From the NCBI GenBank assembly GCA_945645715.1, contig CALZFJ010000175.1, positions 1 to 5,094 of the forward strand: a DNA stretch of 5,094 bases, written 5' to 3'. A model generated the notes under the pieces. That model did not search any database, was not told the DNA's origin, and saw only the letters and a program-made list of their open reading frames with translations. Origin of the DNA: an uncultured Prevotellaceae bacterium (GTDB taxonomy: Bacteria > Bacteroidota > Bacteroidia > Bacteroidales > Muribaculaceae). Made by a program: the position numbers and the translations under genes. Of this stretch, positions 1 through 5,094 are shown one piece after another (the stretch's first letter is position 1; each line of letters begins with the position of its first letter).

Positions 1-60
1 TATGGTCACGGATAATGCATCTATTCCCTGCAAGGCAGCTCCAAATCCTTTTGCCAACAT
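1..60 (-). CDS. comM: ComM/YifB-type Mg-chelatase-like AAA+ ATPase, N-terminal 20 codons only (partial)
   Basis: The reverse complement of the first 60 bases opens with ATG (positions 60-58) and reads MLAKGFGAALQGIDALSVTI without a stop up to the window edge. This matches the typical start of the ComM/YifB family, which begins M-L-x-K-x-x-S/G-A-A-x-x-G-I-D-A followed by a hydrophobic strand. The family is known as a hexameric AAA+ helicase-like ATPase with an N-terminal Lon-S5-like domain; in naturally competent bacteria it promotes branch migration during integration of transformed DNA, and it is widespread in non-competent ones. Only the beginning of the Lon-like domain is visible, so neither the Walker motifs nor intactness can be checked. 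No Shine-Dalgarno sequence precedes the start, as is usual in Bacteroidota. A promoter candidate lies about 80 bases upstream. The identification rests on 20 residues and is therefore good but not certain. Confidence 0.75.
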   Translation of the reverse strand, partial: MLAKGFGAALQGIDALSVTI

Positions 61-137
61 TTTCGGTATATCTCAATTAGATTCGTATTATCAGATGTTA
101 TGTTTATCAGGAACTATCAATCCTCCCAATTACTCTA

Positions 138-169
138 CAAATTTATCATTTTTCTATCACTACTTCAAG
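138..169 (-). promoter_or_regulatory. Candidate Bacteroidota-type promoter for comM
   Basis: On the minus strand TAAATTTG (positions 145-138) fits the Bacteroidota -7 consensus TAnnTTTG exactly. CTTG (169-166), 20 bases upstream, is a one-mismatch version of the -33 TTTG element. Transcription would start near 130, giving a leader of about 70 bases before the comM-like ATG at 60. The match is by eye in AT-rich DNA, where such motifs arise by chance. Confidence 0.45.
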
Positions 170-215
170 AATTCTACCTTGTTTTTCACTCCGATAATTA
201 AAAAATTTGAATTTT

Positions 216-246
216 ATTGTTCTTTCTCATTTTTTTGTTATTTTTG
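216..246 (+). promoter_or_regulatory. Candidate Bacteroidota-type promoter for the nucleoside phosphorylase gene
   Basis: TATTTTTG (239-246) matches the -7 consensus TAnnTTTG. ATTG (216-219), 19 bases upstream, is a one-mismatch -33 element; TTTG at 206-209 is an exact but more distant alternative. Transcription would begin around 251-255, leaving a leader of about 25 bases before the ATG at 277. This helps decide the gene start, because the in-frame ATG at 217 would lie inside the promoter. Confidence 0.5.
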
Positions 247-276
247 CAAGATAATACACACATAAATCATTCGACT

Positions 277-1149
277 ATGATAAAGAAACATTTTCCCGAA
301 TCGGAACTAATTGTTAATTCCGACGGTTCTATTTTTCACATTCACCTTTTGCCGGAACAACTCACCGACAACATTATCGTCGTAGGCGACCCCAACCGCG
401 TGAATATGGTTGCCGCTCATTTCGATACCAGAGACTTTGAAGTATCAAGCCGCGAATTTCACACCATTGGTGGCACTTATCATGGAAAGCCCATAATGTG
501 CTTGTCGCACGGTATTGGCAGCGACAACATCGACATTGTCATCAATGAGCTTGATGCCCTTGCCAATATCGACCTTGATTCTCGCACTACTAAAGATAAA
601 TTCCGTCAGCTAAACATTGTGCGTATCGGTACCTCCGGGGCTTTGCAGCCTGATTTGGCAGTGGGTACGCCCGTAATTGCAACAAAAGCCCTTGGCTTCG
701 ATGGCGTGCTCAATTATTATGCCGGACGTAATGAAACCTGTGACCTCGAATTTGAGCGTGCATTCTGCGATTACGTTCAATGGAATCCGCTATGGGCAAA
801 GCCCTATGTTGCCGATGCCGACTCGCATCTTGTGGAGAAGCTGGGTGAAGGCATGGAGCATGGTGTCACCATTTCAGCAGTAGGCTTCTATGGCCCACAA
901 GGGCGCGAGCTTCGTCTGCCCCTTGCCGAGCCCGAACTCAACAGCCGCATCAGCTCATTCCGCTACAATGGAAGGCGCATCACCAACTATGAGATGGAAA
1001 GTGCCGCCTTGCAAGGAATGGCTCGCCTCATGGGTCACCGCGCAATGACAGTGTGCTGCATCATTGCTAACCGTATGTCGAAAGCTGCAACTCCCAATTA
1101 CAAGACAGCCGTTGAAGACCTCGTGGAGACTGTTCTCGACCGTATCTAA
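277..1149 (+). CDS. udp: Uridine phosphorylase-like nucleoside phosphorylase (PNP/UDP family 1)
   Basis: The 290-residue product belongs to the cytosolic PNP/UDP family, which cleaves nucleosides with phosphate to give the free base and ribose-1-phosphate. Blocks recognised by comparison with E. coli Udp are: GDPNR at 37-41 (phosphate loop), the Arg of SREF at 59 (phosphate, from the neighbouring subunit), RIGTSGA at 116-122 (phosphate/ribose), FYGPQGR at 204-210, and NYEMES at 237-242 (ribose-binding Glu-Met-Glu). Gln208 and Arg210 line up with the E. coli Udp residues Gln166 and Arg168 that read uracil, so uridine is the best substrate guess and salvage of pyrimidine nucleosides the likely role. 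The protein is longer than E. coli Udp (253 residues) through an N-terminal extension of about 10 residues and an insertion near 98-111. The start at 277 was chosen because the upstream ATG at 217 would add a low-complexity hydrophobic stretch and overlap the promoter. There is no Shine-Dalgarno sequence. It appears to be transcribed alone. The family call is secure; uridine specificity is inferred. Confidence 0.9.
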   Translation: MIKKHFPESELIVNSDGSIFHIHLLPEQLTDNIIVVGDPNRVNMVAAHFDTRDFEVSSREFHTIGGTYHGKPIMCLSHGIGSDNIDIVINELDALANIDLDSRTTKDKFRQLNIVRIGTSGALQPDLAVGTPVIATKALGFDGVLNYYAGRNETCDLEFERAFCDYVQWNPLWAKPYVADADSHLVEKLGEGMEHGVTISAVGFYGPQGRELRLPLAEPELNSRISSFRYNGRRITNYEMESAALQGMARLMGHRAMTVCCIIANRMSKAATPNYKTAVEDLVETVLDRI

Positions 1150-1173
1150 TTCCCTTTTCAATATTTTTTGCAT

Positions 1174-1217
1174 ATCTCGCCTAAGGCTACAAGAGCAACC
1201 ACAGGCGAGATTTTTTT
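1174..1217 (+). terminator. Intrinsic terminator of the nucleoside phosphorylase gene
   Basis: ATCTCGCCT (1174-1182) pairs perfectly with AGGCGAGAT (1203-1211), a 9-bp stem around a 20-base loop, followed by a T run ending at 1217. It begins 24 bases after the stop codon of the upstream gene and is oriented for the plus strand. Confidence 0.85.
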
Positions 1218-1221
1218 GCAT

Positions 1222-1266
1222 AAAAAAATCAGGCTGCATTGCCAATATTAGCCGTGCAGCCTGATT
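1222..1266 (-). terminator. Intrinsic terminator of the M16 protease gene
   Basis: AATCAGGCTGCA (1227-1238) pairs perfectly with TGCAGCCTGATT (1255-1266), a 12-bp stem around a 16-base loop. On the minus strand it is followed by a T run (complement of the A run 1222-1228). It lies 22 bases past the protease stop codon. It sits directly beside the opposing plus-strand terminator, with only four bases between the two T/A runs. Confidence 0.88.
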
Positions 1267-1288
1267 ATTATTGAATCCTATTTAGAAT

Positions 1289-4111
1289 TTACTTTTTTGC
1301 CTCTCCTACCATCATAATGGTAGCAGCATTCTTGAATTTTACGTTCTTCTTAACGAAAGCGTTGAAATCGGCAAGAGTAAGATTATTGAGAATGTCAGCC
1401 ATTCCGGTATAAGAATCAAGTCCAAGAGCCTTGTTGGTGAGAACATTCATCCAATAACTGTTCTCTCGAAGCTGATCTTGATACTGCTTAATTGCAGCCT
1501 CTTTCACCTTCTGGAAGTCGGCTGAATCAGCACCATTCTCTACCACATTCTTCAGTTCCTTGATAGCGCGGTCGGTGAGCTGCTGGCTCTTCTCCACGTT
1601 GGTATCAAACTGGAAGATGAAGGTGTAGTTCTTGTTGATGAATGAGCAACCTGCAGATGTTCCTACTCCGTAAGTTCCACCCTCTTCCTCACGGATAGTG
1701 CGAGTATAGACAATGTCCATAACCTCAGAGAGGAAGTTAAATATTGTGCGGGTCTTCATAGAGAAGTCAATATCACCCGTGAGGTTGTAGCGAACTGATA
1801 CTTTCGGATTCTCCATCGGCAAAGTGAACTTGTTGAGAATCTCACCCTTTGCAGTTGGAACTTTGTAGCCATACTTTTCACGGACACCATTGTCGGGGAG
1901 CGAAGCAATGTATTTCTCAATCATCGGACGGATTGTCTCAAGATCAAATTTACCTACGAAGCTGAATGTGTAGTCACCGGCATTGGCAACGCGCTCACTA
2001 TAGAGCTTTAAGCAGTTGTCGTAGTTGACTGCCTCTATGTCCTCAATGCGAGGATTCATCTTCATTGGGTTGTGCATATAGATGGTCGATTTGATTGAGT
2101 CGCCGAAAATGAAGCGAGGATTGTTCATCATCATCTTCAAGCTCGATACGAGAGAGCTGCGCTGTGCCTCAAAGGTCTTCTCGTCCTTGCGCACGTCGGT
2201 AAAGAGGAGGTAGTTCATCTGGAGCATTGTTTCAAAATCCTTAACCGAAGAAGAACCGTTTATGCTCTCGTAGGCATCGTCCATGCTAAAGCTGATGCTT
2301 GCCTTCTTGCCTGCGAGATATTTTTCGAGGGCAGTGGTTGTGTATGTGCCAAGGGCACTGCAAGCCACAGCATTGTCGAAGAACATAATGTCGGGATTGC
2401 ACTTGCCATTATAGATGCTGTAACCTCCCAAGCTGATAGCTTCCATGTTGATTTCATCGTTCTTGAAGTCGGTGGGCTTGAGAAGCACGGTAGCACCGTT
2501 TGAAAGCTTCATTGTGGTGATGCCTGTAGCAGCATCGGTGCTCTCACTCACAATCTTGCCGGGAGTTGGCTCATTGGCAAGAAGAGGCTCTGTTGATACG
2601 TTATCCACGTATGCCTCTACCTGTGATGCAAAGATAGTCTTGAAGTTGCTTTCAACCTCTTCTTTCGTAGGATAAATGGCTCCTTCTTTCTTAGGTCCGT
2701 TAATAATAAGGCTAACGTTGTCTTCCGAAATAGCCTCTTTTGCCAATTGGTTGATAGTGGCGAGGTCAATCTGTGGAAGAATACCCTGAAGAATCTGATA
2801 TTCTATCTCGATGCCCGGGATATAGCTTCCTTCACAGAAGTGGTTGATATATTCCTCGGCATACTGTATGCTCTTGCGCTTGTCGCGCTCATTAAACATT
2901 GTCTCATATTGCTGCTTGACTTCAGCCTTAGCTCGGTCAAGCTCGCTCTGTGTGAAACCGTGTAGGTTCACGCGCTGTGCCTCAGTGAGCAGAGTCTTGT
3001 AAGTGTCAAGTGTCTTGCCTTCCTTTGCCACACCAATGAATGTGAATGCGTCCTTTGTCTGTGCAATGAAGAAGTTGCTATCATAGTTGTAGGCATAAGC
3101 CATTGGCGAAGCAGGGTCTTGGGCAATCTCATTCAAGCGGCTATTGAACATAGAGTTAACGAGGTTGGTAGCCAAGTGGGTCAACATATAACCGAGAGTG
3201 TTCTTGTGTTCACGAGGGTATGCCTCATGCTGGAAGAAAAGGTAGATAAGTGAGCTTGGCGACTCGGGATCGGTGTAAAGAGCGTAGTCGATACCCTTAT
3301 GGTCGGGAACGGGGAAATACTCGCGCTTTGCAGCATTCTCAGGCATTTTAATGGGTGAGAACAAGTCTTTAACTTTCTGTTCCATCTTGGCTGCATCGAA
3401 ATCACCAATCACAATGATACCCTGTTGGTCGGGGCGATACCAGCGATGATAGTAGTCGCGAAGTTCCTGTGGCTTGAAGTTCATCACCACGTCCATTGTT
3501 CCGATAGGCAGACGGTAGGCATACTTGCTACCCTTGAAGATAACCGGAAGAACAGCCTCATACAAGCGCATCGAAGCATCGCCACGTGTGCGCCACTCCT
3601 CATTGATTACGCCACGCTCGGCATCAATTTCTTTCTCGTCGAGTGTGATTGCACACGACCAGTCGTGAAGCACAAGAAGTGCTGAATCGAGCACTGCCTC
3701 ACGCTCTGTAGGCACGTTTGAAAGTCGATAAACAGTCTGGTCGAAGCCTGTGTAGGCATTGATGTCGCCACCAAATGTCAGGCCGATGCTCTGGAAGTAT
3801 TCAAGCATCGACTTGCCGGGATAGTGCTGCAAGCCATTGAATGCCATGTGCTCAAGGAAGTGTGCAAGTCCGCGCTGGTTATCCTCTTCAAGAATAGAAC
3901 CAACCTTCTGTGCAATATGAAACTCTGCACGGTTCTTGGGCTCTTCGTTGTGGCGGATGTAATAGGTGAGTCCATTAGGCAGCACGCCATAGCGTACATT
4001 CTGGTCGATTGGCAATGGCTGCATCATTATAGCTTCAGGATCCTGTGCGATTGCAGGAACAGCCATAATGAATGCCATCAGCAACGAAAAAATAAAACTG
4101 AATTTTCTCAT
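1289..4111 (-). CDS. Exported M16 family zinc metallopeptidase, PqqL-like (940 aa)
   Basis: This is a two-half M16 (pitrilysin/insulinase, inverzincin) protease of the size of E. coli PqqL. Residues 1-22 form a signal peptide (basic Arg2-Lys3, hydrophobic core, AIA before the cut) with likely cleavage ahead of Gln23; there is no lipobox Cys, so the mature enzyme should be soluble in the periplasm or exported further. The first M16 domain (about 40-190) carries the inverted zinc motif HFLEH at 84-88, with Glu87 as catalytic base, and the downstream block ERGVINEE at 165-172, which supplies the third zinc ligand (Glu172 by spacing to Glu165, as in insulysin). An M16_C domain follows (about 210-395). 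The second half (about 530-935) lacks HxxEH, as usual, but keeps the Arg/Tyr pair R807 and Y814 in REEEGGTYG, which binds substrate in this family. All catalytic parts are therefore present. Family members degrade peptides or small unfolded proteins inside a closed chamber; the substrate here cannot be inferred. The start is supported by the signal peptide and an A-rich, Shine-Dalgarno-free upstream region. The gene is monocistronic with its own terminator. Confidence 0.95.
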   Translation of the reverse strand: MRKFSFIFSLLMAFIMAVPAIAQDPEAIMMQPLPIDQNVRYGVLPNGLTYYIRHNEEPKNRAEFHIAQKVGSILEEDNQRGLAHFLEHMAFNGLQHYPGKSMLEYFQSIGLTFGGDINAYTGFDQTVYRLSNVPTEREAVLDSALLVLHDWSCAITLDEKEIDAERGVINEEWRTRGDASMRLYEAVLPVIFKGSKYAYRLPIGTMDVVMNFKPQELRDYYHRWYRPDQQGIIVIGDFDAAKMEQKVKDLFSPIKMPENAAKREYFPVPDHKGIDYALYTDPESPSSLIYLFFQHEAYPREHKNTLGYMLTHLATNLVNSMFNSRLNEIAQDPASPMAYAYNYDSNFFIAQTKDAFTFIGVAKEGKTLDTYKTLLTEAQRVNLHGFTQSELDRAKAEVKQQYETMFNERDKRKSIQYAEEYINHFCEGSYIPGIEIEYQILQGILPQIDLATINQLAKEAISEDNVSLIINGPKKEGAIYPTKEEVESNFKTIFASQVEAYVDNVSTEPLLANEPTPGKIVSESTDAATGITTMKLSNGATVLLKPTDFKNDEINMEAISLGGYSIYNGKCNPDIMFFDNAVACSALGTYTTTALEKYLAGKKASISFSMDDAYESINGSSSVKDFETMLQMNYLLFTDVRKDEKTFEAQRSSLVSSLKMMMNNPRFIFGDSIKSTIYMHNPMKMNPRIEDIEAVNYDNCLKLYSERVANAGDYTFSFVGKFDLETIRPMIEKYIASLPDNGVREKYGYKVPTAKGEILNKFTLPMENPKVSVRYNLTGDIDFSMKTRTIFNFLSEVMDIVYTRTIREEEGGTYGVGTSAGCSFINKNYTFIFQFDTNVEKSQQLTDRAIKELKNVVENGADSADFQKVKEAAIKQYQDQLRENSYWMNVLTNKALGLDSYTGMADILNNLTLADFNAFVKKNVKFKNAATIMMVGEAKK

Positions 4112-4239
4112 TTTTCTGTTTTTAATTAATTATTCTTTATGTTTAGTTTTTGTTTTCTTAATCTTTACAGCTCCATTATTGAGCCAAAGCCTATAATTAG
4201 ACGCGAAAACCTGCGATTTGCTACATCAGAAATTCGTAT

Positions 4240-4261
4240 TTAACATTAAATTAACATTAAC
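4240..4261. repeat. Tandem 11-bp direct repeat
   Basis: TTAACATTAAA (4240-4250) is followed directly by TTAACATTAAC (4251-4261), identical at 10 of 11 positions. The period equals about one helical turn, so two identical half-sites would lie on the same face of the DNA. It sits downstream of the likely protease promoter, inside the predicted leader. It could be a regulator site or simple low-complexity AT DNA; nothing in the window decides. Confidence 0.5.
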
Positions 4262-4331
4262 GCTATCCAATATATGAATTGCTCCATCGTCGGTTTACCT
4301 ATAATTGTCTATCTTACATATATTTAATTTG

Positions 4332-4339
4332 CAAATTTA
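4332..4339 (-). promoter_or_regulatory. Candidate -7 element of the M16 protease promoter
   Basis: On the minus strand TAAATTTG (4339-4332) matches the Bacteroidota -7 consensus TAnnTTTG and is identical to the element proposed upstream of comM. Only imperfect -33 elements exist: ATTG at 4360-4357 or 4365-4362, with spacings of 17 and 22 bases rather than about 19-20. It would give a leader of about 210 bases before the ATG at 4111. The location just beyond the upstream terminator is sensible, but the motif is weak evidence. Confidence 0.35.
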
Positions 4340-4375
4340 AGAAAATTCTTCGATAACAATTCAATAATTTGCAAT

Positions 4376-4411
4376 AAAAAAGAGGCTTATTCTTGCGAAT
4401 TTGCCTCTTTT
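4376..4411 (-). terminator. Intrinsic terminator of the rpsR-rplI operon
   Basis: AAAAGAGGC (4378-4386) pairs with GCCTCTTTT (4403-4411), a 9-bp stem. Inside, ATTC (4389-4392) and GAAT (4397-4400) can add a 4-bp upper stem closed by a TTGC tetraloop, separated by T-T mismatches. On the minus strand the hairpin runs into a T tract (complement of 4376-4381). It lies 23 bases beyond the rplI stop codon and closes the operon. Confidence 0.87.
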
Positions 4412-4434
4412 CTGTATTTATTGTCGGTAAGTAA

Positions 4435-4878
4435 TTACTCCGAAACAACCTCAAAGGGAATTTCAACAGATACTTCCTTGTGGAACTTGATAGTAGCCTT
4501 GTAGCTACCAACTTCCTTCACTGCGTCCTTCAAGTAGATGAGCTTGCGATCTACAGTGTGGCCAAGTTTCTCAAGTGCTTCTGCAATTTGAATGCTGTTA
4601 ACCGAGCCGAAGATAGTTCCGGTAGAGCTTGTCTTGGCACCGATTGTGAGAGTTACTCCCTCAAGTGCTGCAGCTGCAGCCTCAGCATCAGCCTTAATCT
4701 TGGCAAGCTTGTGGGCGCGTTGTTTTTGATTCTCTGCCAGCATCTTCAGAGCCGAAGGAGTGGCGATTACAGCTTTCTGTTGTGGAATTAGGTAGTTACG
4801 GCCATATCCGCTTTTCACTTCAACCACGTCGTCCTTGTAACCAAGGTTTGCGATATCTTCTTTTAATATTAATTTCAT
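4435..4878 (-). CDS. rplI: 50S ribosomal protein bL9
   Basis: The 147-residue product has the normal length and two-domain plan of bL9: an N-terminal rRNA-binding domain (about 1-50), a long charged, Ala/Lys-rich connecting helix (about 45-75), and a C-terminal domain (about 78-147). The family signature is seen at 13-36 (G-Y-K-D ... V-K-S-G-Y-G-R-N-Y-L-I-P). The Gly usual four residues after the NYL block is Gln here (LIPQQKA where LIPxGKA is common); this is likely a tolerated change. The C-terminal domain includes TGTIFGSV at about 86-93, matching the usual G-x-L/I-F-G-S-V block. bL9 binds 23S rRNA near the L1 stalk base and helps maintain reading frame. The gene follows rpsR by 26 bases, the conserved rpsF-rpsR-rplI order, and ends at its own terminator. 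It carries an unusually strong ribosome-binding site. Confidence 0.97.
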   Translation of the reverse strand: MKLILKEDIANLGYKDDVVEVKSGYGRNYLIPQQKAVIATPSALKMLAENQKQRAHKLAKIKADAEAAAAALEGVTLTIGAKTSSTGTIFGSVNSIQIAEALEKLGHTVDRKLIYLKDAVKEVGSYKATIKFHKEVSVEIPFEVVSE

Positions 4879-4887
4879 AATCTTTTT

Positions 4888-4894
4888 CCTCCTT
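4888..4894 (-). promoter_or_regulatory. Strong Shine-Dalgarno sequence of rplI (AAGGAGG)
   Basis: On the minus strand AAGGAGG (4894-4888) ends nine bases before the rplI ATG (4878-4876). It pairs along seven bases with the 16S 3' end. The comM-like, udp-like and M16 genes in this window have no such sequence, so this site stands out and supports the rplI start. Confidence 0.85.
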
Positions 4895-4904
4895 TTGCTT
4901 TAAG

Positions 4905-5094
4905 TTATTTCATCAAGTCGGTTACGTAAGGAAGCAATGCCAAGTGACGTGCACGCTTCACGGCTTGAGCCACTCTTCTCTGGAACTTGAGTGAAGTTCC
5001 GGTGATGCGGCGGGGAAGGATCTTACCCTGCTCATTCAAGAATTTCTTGAGGAATTCAGGATCTTTATAGTCGATATACTTGATACCGCTTCTC
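4905..5094 (-). CDS. rpsR: 30S ribosomal protein bS18, C-terminal 62 residues (5' end outside the window)
   Basis: The reverse complement reads, from the right edge, RSGIKYIDYKDPEFL ... and ends ... YVTDLMK with TAA at 4907-4905. It shows bS18 hallmarks: the IKYIDYKDPEFLKKF segment, then the conserved G-K-I-L-P-R-R-I-T-G-T block, and the basic helix QRRVAQAVKRARHLALLPY. About 27 N-terminal residues are missing, judged from the usual length of about 90. bS18 sits on the platform of the small subunit paired with bS6. The next gene upstream is expected to be rpsF, not visible here. In Bacteroidota ribosomes bS18, with bS6 and bS21, forms the pocket that holds the 16S anti-Shine-Dalgarno tail (established from Flavobacterium ribosome structures). 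The reading frame is open with no sign of damage. Confidence 0.96.
   Translation of the reverse strand, partial: RSGIKYIDYKDPEFLKKFLNEQGKILPRRITGTSLKFQRRVAQAVKRARHLALLPYVTDLMK

Larger units (their letters stand above)
4112..4434. other. AT-rich intergenic region between rplI and the M16 gene
   Basis: This 323-base gap has no convincing gene. From right to left it holds the terminator of the ribosomal-protein operon, a promoter-like element for the protease, a tandem 11-bp repeat, and a probable long untranslated leader. CCTATAATT occurs twice (4190-4198 and 4298-4306), which may be chance. A second, weaker -7-like element on the minus strand (TAGGCTTTG at about 4193-4185, with one base too many in the spacer) could give a shorter leader of about 65 bases. 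The 30 bases just before the protease ATG are very A-rich on the coding strand, typical of Bacteroidota translation starts. Confidence 0.6.

Noticed and set aside
2..265. 87-codon plus-strand open frame at the left end.
   Set aside because: It covers the comM-like start on the other strand and both promoter candidates, and its peptide is Phe/Ser/Tyr-rich translated AT DNA with no family resemblance.
217..276. Upstream in-frame ATG that would add 20 residues (MFFLIFLLFLQ...) to the phosphorylase, resembling a signal peptide.
   Set aside because: The added stretch is T-rich intergenic DNA, spans the -7 promoter element at 239-246, and a secreted form would be odd for a cytosolic phosphorylase.
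1289..4111. Several frames of 65-100 codons on either strand within the protease region.
   Set aside because: The intact 940-residue M16 frame with all catalytic motifs explains this DNA; the others have no recognisable domains or start signals.
4190..4306. CCTATAATT repeated at 4190-4198 and 4298-4306 as possible paired regulator sites.
   Set aside because: Nine-base AT-rich repeats more than 100 bases apart are easily due to chance, and flanking bases do not match.
4314..4511. 65-codon minus-strand frame overlapping the end of rplI.
   Set aside because: It runs through the rplI coding sequence in another frame and across the terminator hairpin, and ends at the promoter candidate; nothing supports translation.
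4480..4791. 103-codon plus-strand frame opposite rplI.
   Set aside because: It is antisense to a clear ribosomal protein gene; its Cys/Ser/Leu-rich composition is what the reverse of Ala/Lys/Glu codons gives.

Overview
The window looks like an ordinary housekeeping stretch of a Bacteroidales chromosome (phylum Bacteroidota). Supporting signs: promoter-like elements of the Bacteroidota type (TTTG-like -33 plus TAnnTTTG -7), A/T-rich translation starts without Shine-Dalgarno sequences, an rpsR-rplI gene pair with Bacteroidales-type protein sequences, and a large PqqL-like M16 protease whose signal peptide cleaves just before Gln. A gut family such as Muribaculaceae or Prevotellaceae is plausible, but that is only an impression from the bL9 and M16 sequences.

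Layout, left to right. Positions 1-60 (minus) hold the first 20 codons of a ComM/YifB-type Mg-chelatase-like AAA+ ATPase that runs off the left edge. Positions 61-276 are an AT-rich divergent intergenic region with one promoter candidate pointing each way. Positions 277-1149 (plus) encode a uridine phosphorylase-like nucleoside phosphorylase. Positions 1150-1288 hold two converging intrinsic terminators. Positions 1289-4111 (minus) encode an exported 940-residue M16 zinc metallopeptidase. Positions 4112-4434 are a 323-base AT-rich gap with the protease's likely leader and promoter and the terminator of the ribosomal-protein operon. Positions 4435-4878 (minus) encode ribosomal protein bL9, and 4905-5094 (minus) the C-terminal 62 residues of bS18, whose start lies beyond the right edge.

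The genes form four separate transcription units rather than one pathway: DNA uptake/recombination (comM), pyrimidine nucleoside salvage (udp-like), envelope proteolysis (M16) and translation (rpsR-rplI, normally preceded by rpsF). I see no mobile element, CRISPR array, tRNA or rRNA, and no evidence of a novel multi-gene system. The points most worth a second look are the strong AGGAGG ribosome-binding site of rplI in a lineage that rarely uses such sites, next to the gene for bS18, which helps mask the anti-Shine-Dalgarno sequence; and the long AT-rich leader upstream of the M16 protease with a tandem 11-bp repeat.
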